Below the pieces are notes generated by a model, which made no database searches, was not told where the DNA came from, and saw only the letters and a program-made list of their open reading frames with translations. 57,783 bases of DNA from assembly GCA_024639975.1 (NCBI GenBank), contig JAHEFX010000005.1:1-57783 (forward strand). Direction: 5' to 3'. This stretch comes from a bacterium. Its GTDB lineage: Bacteria; Actinomycetota; Acidimicrobiia; Spongiisociales; JAENVV01. Made by a program: the position numbers and the translations under genes. Positions within the stretch are counted from its first letter, which is position 1, and every line of letters starts with the position of its first letter. This document shows, in pieces, positions 7,797 through 15,562 of the stretch.

Positions 7797-8711
7797 CTAA
7801 CCCGTCGGGCCGGCTTCCCCGATCGCCCGGGACACCCATCGACTCGCCGCCTTGTCGATGGAGGTCTCCCCGTCGACGACGCGCTCGGCCAGGGTCGTGA
7901 GCTCCGCGTCGTCCGCCAGGGCCTCCCGGACCAGGTGCTCTGCGGTGGCTCGCACGGCCGCAACGGTACGTCGGATGATCGCCGCGCGACCGCCCGCCTG
8001 CGATGGGATGAAGTCCACCAACCCGGCGACACCCTCGCCGGAGGTCGCCGTGGTGGTCAGTAGCGGTACCTCGGGACCGTCGGACAACGAGAGCATGGCT
8101 TCCAGGTCCCGGCGCGCGAGGTCGGCGCCCGGGAGGTCGCCCTTGTTCACGACGAGGACGTCGGCGACCTCCAAGATGCCGGCCTTGAGGGTCTGCACGT
8201 CGTCGCCGGCGCCCGGAGCCGTCACGACGACCGTCAGGTCGGCAATCCCGGCGATGTCGACCTCGGATTGGCCGGCGCCCACGGTCTCGACGATCACGCA
8301 ATCGAACCCGGCCGCGTCGAGCAGGTCGACGATGGAGGCCGTGGTCCAGGCGAGACCACCCACTCGGCCGCGCGAGGCCACCGACCGGACGTAGACGCCG
8401 ACGTCATCGGTGTGGTCCAGCATGCGGACCCGATCACCGAGCACCGCTCCCCCCGACACGGGGCTGGAGGGATCGACGGCGAGCACGGCGACGGTCCGCT
8501 CCCGCTTTCGCAACTCGTCCACGATCGCCGAGACCAGCGTCGACTTGCCGGCTCCCGGAGAGCCGGTGATGCCGAGGATGGGCACACCGCAACGTCGGGA
8601 TGCGACCGCGGCGAGGACAGCCTCATGGCCGGGCCGTTGGTCCTCGACGGCCGATATCGCCCGTGCCAAGGCGCGGCGGTCACCGGAGAGAAGGGCTGGG
8701 GCCAGGTCCAT
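7797..8711 (-). CDS. meaB: Methylmalonyl-CoA mutase-associated GTPase MeaB
   Basis: MeaB is a G3E-family P-loop GTPase that protects methylmalonyl-CoA mutase and controls loading of its adenosylcobalamin. The 304-residue protein has the P-loop GITGSPGAGKSTLV (about 47-60), the ILAVDPSSP-type switch (AVLAVDPSSPVSGGAVLGDR), the EtVGxGQSE motif (VETVGAGQSEVDIA), and NKGD for base recognition. The mutase genes are not in this window, although meaB often lies beside them. It could be co-transcribed with the MoxR/VWA pair. The 156 bases upstream (8712-8867) separate it from proB and show no convincing promoter or terminator. Confidence 0.93.
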   Translation of the reverse strand: MDLAPALLSGDRRALARAISAVEDQRPGHEAVLAAVASRRCGVPILGITGSPGAGKSTLVSAIVDELRKRERTVAVLAVDPSSPVSGGAVLGDRVRMLDHTDDVGVYVRSVASRGRVGGLAWTTASIVDLLDAAGFDCVIVETVGAGQSEVDIAGIADLTVVVTAPGAGDDVQTLKAGILEVADVLVVNKGDLPGADLARRDLEAMLSLSDGPEVPLLTTTATSGEGVAGLVDFIPSQAGGRAAIIRRTVAAVRATAEHLVREALADDAELTTLAERVVDGETSIDKAASRWVSRAIGEAGPTG

Positions 8712-8867
8712 GGCCCGGGAGGTTACGGCAACGATTCTGCCTGGAGCTTCGGGGCGGGCACCGCCGCACCTCGGGTCGTTGGCCGAACCCGTCTGCGGCG
8801 AGCTCGCACTCCCCCTCCGCCTGCAACCTCGGAACGCCTCTGGAGGTCGCCCCGGTACGAGAGCGAA

Positions 8868-9962
8868 TCAGACCAGGACGATCAGGTCGTCCCGGTGGAT
8901 GACGAGGCCATCGTCGGATCTCGTGCCGGCGATGGCCCGAATGGTGTCGGCCGAGAGGCGCGCCCTGCCCTTGGCGACCAGCGACTCGTCTGGGCCGAAG
9001 ACTTCGACAGCCTTGCCTGCCTCGAACGTCCCATCGACATCGGTCACCCCGACCGCGAGGAGGGAGCGGCCACCGACCGTGAGCGCTTCGGCGGCGCCGG
9101 CGTCGATGGTGATCCGACCGGTGGACGGAAGGCCGAACGCTATCCAGAGCTTGCGGGCGGCGAGCCCTGAGTCTCGGGGCGCAACCCAGGTACCGACCGA
9201 GTCGCCCGACACGGCGGCGCCGACGACGTCGGCTCGGCCGGCCGGGGCGACGACGGTGGGAATGCCGGACCAGGCGGCCATGCGAGCGGCGGCCACCTTG
9301 GTGGCGATGCCCCCGGACCCGAAGGTTCCGGCCGATGCGCCGGCCGCCAGACGATCCAGGACCTCGTCGGTGTGGGTGACGGCATCCACGAGCGCGGCGT
9401 CGGAATCGGCGTTCGGGTCACCGTCGAAGATGCCATCGGTGTCGGTGAGGATGACGAGCATCCCTGCCCCGATGAGGTGCGAGACGATCGCAGCGAGGCG
9501 ATCGTTGTCGCCGAACCTGAGCTCGTCGACGACGACGACGTCGTTCTCGTTCACCACGGGAACGACGCCGCGGGCCAGCATCCGCTCGAGGGCCTCCGAC
9601 GAGTGCACGTATTGGTCGCGGTCGGCAAGCACGTCGCGGGTGAGGAGGACCTGGCCGACTGCCCGCCCATGGGCGCCGAAGGCCTCCGAATAGGCATGCA
9701 TGAGGTGGCTCTGTCCCACGGCTGCCGCCACCTGGAGTCCCGGGACGTCGGTCGGGCGACGATCGAGCCCCAGAGCGGGAAGCCCGGCCGCGATCGCACC
9801 GCTCGTCACGAGCGCCGTCGGGTGGCCGGCGTCCCAGAGGCGGGCGACCTGGCCGACGACGCCGTCCAATCGATCGCGGTCGATCCCACCCCCCGGTCCG
9901 GTCAGGCTGGATGATCCGACCTTCACGACGACCTTCTGGTCGCGCTCGAGGGCATACCTCAT
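8868..9962 (-). CDS. proB: Glutamate 5-kinase ProB
   Basis: ProB phosphorylates glutamate as the first step of proline synthesis. The 364-residue protein has the amino acid kinase domain (VVKVGSSSLTGPGGGID near the N-terminus; VVNENDVV; FGDNDRLAAIVS) and a C-terminal PUA domain (about 275-350), the full two-domain form. The start at ATG 9962 gives MRYALERDQKVVVKVG, the normal N-terminus; the track start at 10202 reads through obg in another frame. It overlaps the obg stop by four bases (ATGA). proA is not present downstream in this window. Confidence 0.95.
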   Translation of the reverse strand: MRYALERDQKVVVKVGSSSLTGPGGGIDRDRLDGVVGQVARLWDAGHPTALVTSGAIAAGLPALGLDRRPTDVPGLQVAAAVGQSHLMHAYSEAFGAHGRAVGQVLLTRDVLADRDQYVHSSEALERMLARGVVPVVNENDVVVVDELRFGDNDRLAAIVSHLIGAGMLVILTDTDGIFDGDPNADSDAALVDAVTHTDEVLDRLAAGASAGTFGSGGIATKVAAARMAAWSGIPTVVAPAGRADVVGAAVSGDSVGTWVAPRDSGLAARKLWIAFGLPSTGRITIDAGAAEALTVGGRSLLAVGVTDVDGTFEAGKAVEVFGPDESLVAKGRARLSADTIRAIAGTRSDDGLVIHRDDLIVLV

Positions 9963-11266
9963 GGGCGCTCGTCCTCCCATTCCCACTCGTCGTCCTCGTC
10001 CTCCCAAGGATCCACCTCGGGCTCGTAGGTGAAGACGAGCTCGCCGATCCGGACGTCGTCGCCGGGCCGGGCGCCCGCCGCCGCGAGTGCGTCGTCGACC
10101 CCGAGCTTCTTGAGCCGGGTCGCGGCGAGGTCTGCCGCCTCCGGCTTGGTCAGGTCGTCGAGGTTCACGGCGCGCAGGGCGTCGCGGCCGGCGATCTTCC
10201 ATTCGCCATCGGCCTTCTCGACCCGGAACGCCGATGCAACGGGCCGGTGCAGCACGTAGCCCTCCCGCTCGGGCAGGCGCTGGGTCGTGTCGGCGACCAG
10301 TTCGGCGACGGCGTACAGCAGCTCGGCGACGCCCTCGCCGGTGACCCCGGAGATGGGGAACACCCGCTCAACGCCGAGGGTCCTCGCCAGCTCGTCAACA
10401 TCGTGCTCCCCGCCCAGATCGGACTTGGTGAGCGCGACGAGGCGGGGGCGAGAAGCGAGTGCTTCGGAGTGTGAGGCGAGCTCGGCGGTCAACACCCGGT
10501 ACTGGTGGTCGACCGGCTCGGTCTGCAGCGAGGAAGCGTCGAGGAGGAACACGAGCACCATGGCCCGTTCCACGTGGCGGAGGAACTCGTGTCCGAGGCC
10601 CTTGCCTTCGGCCGCACCCTCGATGAGACCGGGGATGTCGGCCAGTACGAACTCCCGATCACCGACCGCCACGACGCCGAGGTTCGGCTGGAGAGTCGTG
10701 AAGGGGTAGTCGGCGATCTTGGGCCGAGCCGCCGAGACCCGGGCGATGAGGGTCGACTTGCCGGCGTTCGGGAACCCGACGAGGGCGGCGTCGGCCAGGA
10801 GCTTCATCTCGAAGCCGAAAGCCGACTCGGAGCCGTACTCGCCCTGTTCGGAGAAGCCGGGCGCTCGATGCGACTTCGACTGGAGGGCCACGTTGCCGGA
10901 GCCACCACGTCCGCCGTGGAGGAGCCGGACGCTCTGGCCGGGGGCAACGAGGTCGGCGACCACGGTGCCGTCCTCGTCACGGACGACGGTGCCCGGCGGG
11001 ACCCCGAGCACTAGGTCGTCACCGCGCCGTCCATGGCGGACGTCGCCTTCCCCATGGGAGCCGTCGCCGGCACGGTGGTGGGGGTTGCGTCGGTACCGGA
11101 GGAGGGTGGCGACGGACTCGTCCGCCTCGACGATCACGTCACCGCCGTCGCCGCCGGATCCGCCCTCGGGCCGACCCCTCGGCTTGCCCTTCTGGCGCCT
11201 GAATGCAACGACCCCCGCACCGCCGTTGCCGGCGCGGAGGTGGACGGTGACTGTGTCGACGAACAC
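9959..11266 (-). CDS. obgE: GTPase Obg/CgtA
   Basis: Obg is an essential GTPase tied to 50S ribosome assembly and stress signalling. The 435-residue protein has three parts: the Gly-rich Obg fold (RAGNGGAGVVAFRRQKGKP ... GGSGGDGG), the G domain with P-loop GFPNAGKSTLI, DIPGLIEGA and TKSD, and a C-terminal OCT domain ending in a Trp/Asp/Glu-rich acidic tail (WEDEDDEWEWEDERP). The start is GTG 11266. It lies 12 bases after rpmA and overlaps proB. The run rplU-rpmA-obg-proB is the classical actinobacterial order, so these four are probably one operon. Confidence 0.96.
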   Translation of the reverse strand: MFVDTVTVHLRAGNGGAGVVAFRRQKGKPRGRPEGGSGGDGGDVIVEADESVATLLRYRRNPHHRAGDGSHGEGDVRHGRRGDDLVLGVPPGTVVRDEDGTVVADLVAPGQSVRLLHGGRGGSGNVALQSKSHRAPGFSEQGEYGSESAFGFEMKLLADAALVGFPNAGKSTLIARVSAARPKIADYPFTTLQPNLGVVAVGDREFVLADIPGLIEGAAEGKGLGHEFLRHVERAMVLVFLLDASSLQTEPVDHQYRVLTAELASHSEALASRPRLVALTKSDLGGEHDVDELARTLGVERVFPISGVTGEGVAELLYAVAELVADTTQRLPEREGYVLHRPVASAFRVEKADGEWKIAGRDALRAVNLDDLTKPEAADLAATRLKKLGVDDALAAAGARPGDDVRIGELVFTYEPEVDPWEDEDDEWEWEDERP

Positions 11267-11278
11267 GCCTACGGCGTG

Positions 11279-11530
11279 TCAGTCGGTGAGAACGTCGACG
11301 AGTCGGCGGCCGTTGCGCGAGCCGTAGCGGACCGTGCCCTCGGCGAGTGCGAAGAGGGTGTCGTCGCTGCCGCGACCGACGTTGTCGCCGGGATGGATGC
11401 GGGTGCCGCGCTGGCGCACGAGGATGGCGCCCGAGTTGACGGCCTGACCGTCGAACACCTTCGGACCCAGCCGCTGCGCCTGTGAGTCGCGACCGTTCTT
11501 GGTCGACCCGCCTGCCTTGGTCTTTGACAT
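11279..11530 (-). CDS. rpmA: 50S ribosomal protein L27
   Basis: L27 sits at the peptidyl transferase centre of the 50S subunit. The 83-residue protein has the family's basic, Gly-rich N-terminus ([18 protein letters not shown]) and the conserved [19 protein letters not shown] block. There is no N-terminal extension of the kind cleaved in Firmicutes. It follows rplU by nine bases and precedes obg by 12. Confidence 0.97.
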   Translation of the reverse strand: MSKTKAGGSTKNGRDSQAQRLGPKVFDGQAVNSGAILVRQRGTRIHPGDNVGRGSDDTLFALAEGTVRYGSRNGRRLVDVLTD

Positions 11531-11539
11531 GATCTGCTC

Positions 11540-11854
11540 CTAGGGAAGGTCGATGCCGGTGACGCGCACGGTGGTGTAGCGCTGCCGGTGCCCCTTGCGG
11601 CGCCGGTTCCCGGTCTTGTTCTTGTAGGTGAAGATGTCGATCTTCGGGCCCTTCTCGTCGGCATCGAGCACCTCGGCGGTGACCGATGCCTTCGACAGGA
11701 CGTCCTGGGCGGTGATCGTGTCGCCCTCGTCGTTGACGACGAGGACGGGGGTGAAGGTGACCGAGTCGCCCGCATCGGGGATGCGGTCGACGCTGATCAC
11801 GTCACCGGGAGCGACCTTGGCTTGCCGGCCCCCGGCCTTGATGATGGCGTACAT
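11540..11854 (-). CDS. rplU: 50S ribosomal protein L21
   Basis: L21 is a 23S rRNA-binding protein of the 50S subunit. The 104-residue product begins MYAIIKAGGRQAKVAPGDVI, the family N-terminus, and ends with the RNA-binding KNKTGNRRRKGHRQRYTTVRV block. The long track ORF (11540-12679) reads through from upstream in frame; ATG 11854 is the real start, with AGGA seven to eight bases upstream. It heads the rplU-rpmA-obg-proB run and has its own promoter candidate. Confidence 0.96.
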   Translation of the reverse strand: MYAIIKAGGRQAKVAPGDVISVDRIPDAGDSVTFTPVLVVNDEGDTITAQDVLSKASVTAEVLDADEKGPKIDIFTYKNKTGNRRRKGHRQRYTTVRVTGIDLP

Positions 11855-11905
11855 AAGAGATCCTGTGCAGCAGTTGACGACCTGGGGCCGTGTGGGAACC
11901 GGCAA

Positions 11906-11933
11906 AGGATACCTCCCGACCGGTCCTATCCAA
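11906..11933 (-). promoter_or_regulatory. Candidate sigma-70-type promoter of rplU operon
   Basis: On the minus strand TTGGAT (-35-like) and TATCCT (-10-like) are separated by 16 bases, in the 86-base gap between the RNase E/G stop and rplU. The spacing and position fit; each hexamer has two mismatches to consensus. Confidence 0.5.
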
Positions 11934-11940
11934 CCCGGAT

Positions 11941-13563
11941 TCAGTCGACTTCGTTGGCAGCCGCTTCGGCGGGTGTCTGGGGCACGGCTCGGAGGGCGGC
12001 ATCCTCCTTGAGGATGACCCCGCGACCCGCACAATGCGGGCACGACTCGGAGAAGTTCTCGAGCAGCGACCGGGACACGTTCTTGCGGGTCATCTCGACC
12101 AGCCCGAGCGAGGACACGTCGTAGACCTGGGTTCGGGTCTTGTCGAGTGCGAGCACCTCTCGGAACTTCTGCATCAGCATCCGGTTGTTCTTCTCGGATT
12201 CCATGTCGATGAAGTCGATGACGATGATCCCACCGATGTCGCGCAGGCGTAGCTGGCGGCCGATCTCCTCTGCTGCCTCGAGGTTGTTCTGGAGGACGGT
12301 CTCCTCCAGCGACGACGAACCGACGAACTTGCCCGTGTTGACGTCGATGACCGTGAGCGCCTCGGTTCGGTCGACGACCAGATGACCGCCGGACTTGAGG
12401 TAGACCCGACGGTCGAGGGCCTTGCGGAGCTGGTCCTCGACGTGGAAACGCTCGAAGAGCCCCATGTCGTCCTCGTAGACCTTGACCTTCTCGACCAGGT
12501 CGGGAGCGGTGTCGGCGAGGTAGGCCTTGACCCGCTCTGCGGCTTCGGGGCCATCGATGAGCAGGCGCCGGAACTCGTCGGTGAAGTGCTCGCGGATGAC
12601 GCGGATCAACAGCTCGGGCTCCTGGTGGATCAGGCGCGGGGCCGGGCCGCTGCCGGCGTCGGCGCTGACCTCGTCCCACTGTGCCACGAGGGCCTCGATG
12701 TCGGCGGCGAGCTGTTCCTCGGTCGCATCGGAGGCTGCCGTCCGCACGATCACGCCATAGCCCTCGGGCTTGGCGTCACGGATGGCGTCCCGCAGGCGCC
12801 GCCGTTCCTCGTCCGGGAGGCGGCGGGAGATGCCCATGACGTCGGAGTCGGGGACGAGGACGAGGTAGCGGCCGGGCATGGACACTTCGCCGGTGAGCCG
12901 GGCTCCCTTCGAGCCCATGGCATCCTTGACGACCTGGACGAGGACCTTGTCGCCGTTCTTCAACACCTCTTCGATCCGAGGCTTGTTGCGACGGCCACCC
13001 GGGCCTTTGACGTCGCCGGCGTAGAGCACACCGTTCTTGCTCGACCCAAAGTCGAGGAAGGCAGCCTCCATCCCGGGGAGCACGTTGCGGACGACGGCGA
13101 GGTAGATGTTCCCGGCGAGGCTCTCGGTCTCCTCGGAGGCCACGTAGTGCTCTACGAGGGACGGGCCCTCCATGACGACGGCCTGGGTCTGGTGGGCGCG
13201 GGACCGAACGAGCATCTGGCGCTTGATGCCCTCGCGGGACGGGGGCGGGAGCTCGGGAAGCGGGCGTCGGTCGGCGCTGCGACCCCTGCCCTGGTTGCGG
13301 TCCCGGCGGTCCTGGCCACCCTTCTGGCGGGGGCGCTGGTTGCCGCCCTGGCGCTGGCGGGACTTGGACTGGGAGCCGCCCTTGGAGCCACCCTTCTTGC
13401 CCTGCTTCTGCTGCTTCGCCTTCTGCGGCGACTGTTTGGGCGCCTCGGTGACCCGGCGGACCTCGACGGTCGAACGACCGACTCGGCGGGTGCTGCGCTC
13501 TTCTCGCGCCTCACCATCGCCCTTGCGCACCACTACGGGTGCCTTGCGGCGGAACAAGCCCAT
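11941..13563 (-). CDS. rne: Ribonuclease E/G
   Basis: This endoribonuclease processes rRNA and starts mRNA decay. The 540-residue protein begins with a roughly 110-residue basic, low-complexity tail (KQQKQGKKGGSKGGSQ, RRDRNQGRGRSADRR). The catalytic core follows: S1-like segment (about 135-230), RNase H-like region, and the DNase I-like part with DVNTGKFVG and IVIDFIDMES, which carry metal-binding Asp residues. The zinc-link Cys pair appears as SCPHCAGRG near the end. There is no long C-terminal scaffold; the unstructured region is N-terminal, as in other actinobacteria. AAGGAG sits seven bases before ATG 13563, which settles the start over 13605. Confidence 0.94.
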   Translation of the reverse strand: MGLFRRKAPVVVRKGDGEAREERSTRRVGRSTVEVRRVTEAPKQSPQKAKQQKQGKKGGSKGGSQSKSRQRQGGNQRPRQKGGQDRRDRNQGRGRSADRRPLPELPPPSREGIKRQMLVRSRAHQTQAVVMEGPSLVEHYVASEETESLAGNIYLAVVRNVLPGMEAAFLDFGSSKNGVLYAGDVKGPGGRRNKPRIEEVLKNGDKVLVQVVKDAMGSKGARLTGEVSMPGRYLVLVPDSDVMGISRRLPDEERRRLRDAIRDAKPEGYGVIVRTAASDATEEQLAADIEALVAQWDEVSADAGSGPAPRLIHQEPELLIRVIREHFTDEFRRLLIDGPEAAERVKAYLADTAPDLVEKVKVYEDDMGLFERFHVEDQLRKALDRRVYLKSGGHLVVDRTEALTVIDVNTGKFVGSSSLEETVLQNNLEAAEEIGRQLRLRDIGGIIVIDFIDMESEKNNRMLMQKFREVLALDKTRTQVYDVSSLGLVEMTRKNVSRSLLENFSESCPHCAGRGVILKEDAALRAVPQTPAEAAANEVD

Positions 13564-13668
13564 GTTGTAACTCCTTTTCCGACACCCAGCGGGCATCGGA
13601 CACATCGTGTGGAAGTCGGCGGCCGGGGCGGCGAAGATTCAAGAGCCGGCTCCGGCGACACCGATTGG

Positions 13669-13727
13669 GACCGGCTTGCGCACGGGTCCCTGATTCCTCG
13701 CAGGGTAGCAGTGCGACCGGCTTGCGC
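13669..13727. repeat. 13-base direct repeat upstream of RNase E/G gene
   Basis: GACCGGCTTGCGC occurs at 13669-13681 and again at 13715-13727, 46 bases apart, in the 165-base gap between tdk and the RNase E/G gene. It may be a regulatory site pair; no function is known. The rest of the gap shows no clear promoter. Confidence 0.55.
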
Positions 13728-13728
13728 C

Positions 13729-14310
13729 TCAGAGCCCCAGATCGGGCTGCTCGGGCTCCCCGGGGTCCCAGCACCGTCGGCACCTGGCCTCATAGGAGTC
13801 GGTGGCGCCCAGGACGACCAGGTCGTCGGTGGCGATCGTCCGCTGGGTGAAGTTGGCGGGCTCCCCACAGCGCACACAGACAGCCAGGGCCTTGGTCACG
13901 TACTCGGCCCGCCCGACGAGCGTCGGTACCGGCTCGAACGGGCGACCGAGGTAGTCGAGGTCGAGCCCGGCGACGATCACCTGCCGACCCGAGTCGGCCA
14001 GGGCCTCGACGACGTCGACGAGGCCGAGGTCGAAGAACTGCGCCTCGTCGACGCCCACGACCTGGGTGTCGTCCTCGACGGCGGCGAGCAGCTGCGCGGA
14101 TCCGTCCACCGGGATCGCGTCGATGCTCAGCGCCGAGTGGGAGACGACTTCGTCCTCGGAGTACCGGTCATCGAGGGCCGGCTTGAACACCTGGACGGGC
14201 CTGCGGGCGATCCGAACCCGCACGGCGCGACGGATGAGCTCTTCGCTCTTGCCGGAGAACATCGGCCCGCAGATGACCTCGACCCAGCCATGATCACGCG
14301 ATCGGAACAT
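13729..14310 (-). CDS. tdk: Thymidine kinase (type II, TK1-like)
   Basis: Tdk phosphorylates thymidine with ATP for salvage. The 193-residue protein has the P-loop ICGPMFSGKSEELIRR (about 13-28), the DEAQFF catalytic motif, the YLGRPF lasso-side segment, and a structural zinc site built from CVRCG and CRRCW. ATG 14310 gives MFRSRDHGWVEVICGPM; longer track starts add unrelated residues. No clear ribosome site is seen, so it may be leaderless or depend on rodA translation 58 bases upstream. It lies between rodA and the RNase E/G gene on the same strand. Confidence 0.93.
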   Translation of the reverse strand: MFRSRDHGWVEVICGPMFSGKSEELIRRAVRVRIARRPVQVFKPALDDRYSEDEVVSHSALSIDAIPVDGSAQLLAAVEDDTQVVGVDEAQFFDLGLVDVVEALADSGRQVIVAGLDLDYLGRPFEPVPTLVGRAEYVTKALAVCVRCGEPANFTQRTIATDDLVVLGATDSYEARCRRCWDPGEPEQPDLGL

Positions 14311-14368
14311 GGGCCGACAGTACTTGCCGGGCGCAGCTGCGCCGCCTCCGAGGGCGGCCGGCTCCGAT

Positions 14369-15562
14369 CTAGTACTGCCCGGTGAGCTCCATGCCCTTGC
14401 CGGAACGGCGTTGGGCCTGGGCGCGGGTCGAGGGGCGTCGCGCCCAGACCGAGTTGGCAACCCCAAGGGCCATGGCCGTGGCGAGCAGCGATGATCCACC
14501 GGAGCTCACCAGTGGTAGCGGGAGGCCCGTGACCGGCATGAGCCGGACGGTCATGCCGATGTTCACGAAGACCTGGAACGCGATCACCGCAGCGACGCCT
14601 GTCAGCATGACTCTGGCGAAATCGTCGTCGGACGTGCCGGCTATGACGAGGAGCCGCCACAGCAGGACGGCGTAGACGGCGATGAAGATCGCGCCACCGA
14701 TGAAGCCCAGTTGCTCGCCGATGGCGGTGAAGATGAAGTCGGACTCCTGTTCGGGGACGAAGCTCAGCTGGGTGAGGTTGCCCTGGAACAGGCCCTTTCC
14801 GGCGAACTGGCCGCTGCCGATGGCCGTGACGGACTGGAGCTGGTTGTATGCGTTGCCGAGCGGATCGGCTTCCGGGTCGGCGAAGCTGGTCAATCGGGCC
14901 AGCTGGTAGGCCTTCAACAGGTCGAGGCGAACGGCCAGCCAGGCGCCGACACCCGCAAGTCCAGCCAGTAGTCCGAGCTGTCGCAACGAAGCACCTGCCG
15001 ACCAGAGCATCACGGCGACCATGAAGATGAAGACGAGCATCGTGCCGAGGTCCGGTTGCATGACGATCAGGAGGGCGGGGACCGCCAGCAGGACGAGGGC
15101 CCGGAACAGGGTCCGCCAGGTGAGCGGGCCGCCGTCGTCATCGCGCCGGCGCGCCAGGGAGGCAGCGAGAACGGCGGCCATCGCCGGTTTCGCGAACTCT
15201 GAGGGCTGGATGGAGACGCCGCCGATGAGTATCCAACGACGGGCGCCGTTCAACTCGGGGAAGAAGAACGTGGCCGCAAGGGCGAGGAGCGTGACCACAT
15301 AGATGGCCCAGGCGAAATGCTGTAGTTCCTTGTAGTCGAGGAACGACAGGAGCAGGAAGGCGATGATCCCGATGCCCGCCCAGATCGCCTGCCTGCGCAT
15401 GGCGCCGAACGGGTCGAGGCCTTCGGCCTCGAGCGGCCCGGCGGTGGCGGAGTAGATCATCGTGATGCCGACCACGATGAGGAGCAGCATGGCGACGAAG
15501 AGAATCGGGTCGGAGCGAAGCGCGACCGCCCGGCGGCTGTCGTCGTGGGCGAAGAGGGTCAT
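14369..15562 (-). CDS. rodA: Rod-shape peptidoglycan polymerase RodA
   Basis: RodA is the SEDS-family glycosyltransferase that extends glycan strands in the elongation complex. The 397-residue protein is highly hydrophobic with about ten membrane segments. It includes FLLLSFLDYKEL, the GGVSIQPSEFAKPA block, AYQLARL, the QSVTAIGSGQFAGKG loop, and the VTGLPLPLVSSGGSS signature near the C-terminus. Its ATG overlaps the stop of the PBP2 gene by four bases, giving a coupled RodA/PBP2 pair, which is the functional unit. It ends the mreB-mreC-mreD-mrdA-rodA operon. A FtsW identity is less likely given this context. Confidence 0.95.
   Translation of the reverse strand: MTLFAHDDSRRAVALRSDPILFVAMLLLIVVGITMIYSATAGPLEAEGLDPFGAMRRQAIWAGIGIIAFLLLSFLDYKELQHFAWAIYVVTLLALAATFFFPELNGARRWILIGGVSIQPSEFAKPAMAAVLAASLARRRDDDGGPLTWRTLFRALVLLAVPALLIVMQPDLGTMLVFIFMVAVMLWSAGASLRQLGLLAGLAGVGAWLAVRLDLLKAYQLARLTSFADPEADPLGNAYNQLQSVTAIGSGQFAGKGLFQGNLTQLSFVPEQESDFIFTAIGEQLGFIGGAIFIAVYAVLLWRLLVIAGTSDDDFARVMLTGVAAVIAFQVFVNIGMTVRLMPVTGLPLPLVSSGGSSLLATAMALGVANSVWARRPSTRAQAQRRSGKGMELTGQY

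Noticed and set aside
11855-11940. Ribosomal leader riboregulator for L21
   Set aside because: The gap is only 86 bases and shows a promoter but no convincing conserved hairpin.
12382-14385. 667-residue plus-strand ORF
   Set aside because: Antisense to the RNase E/G and thymidine kinase genes; it has no domain and is compositionally skewed.
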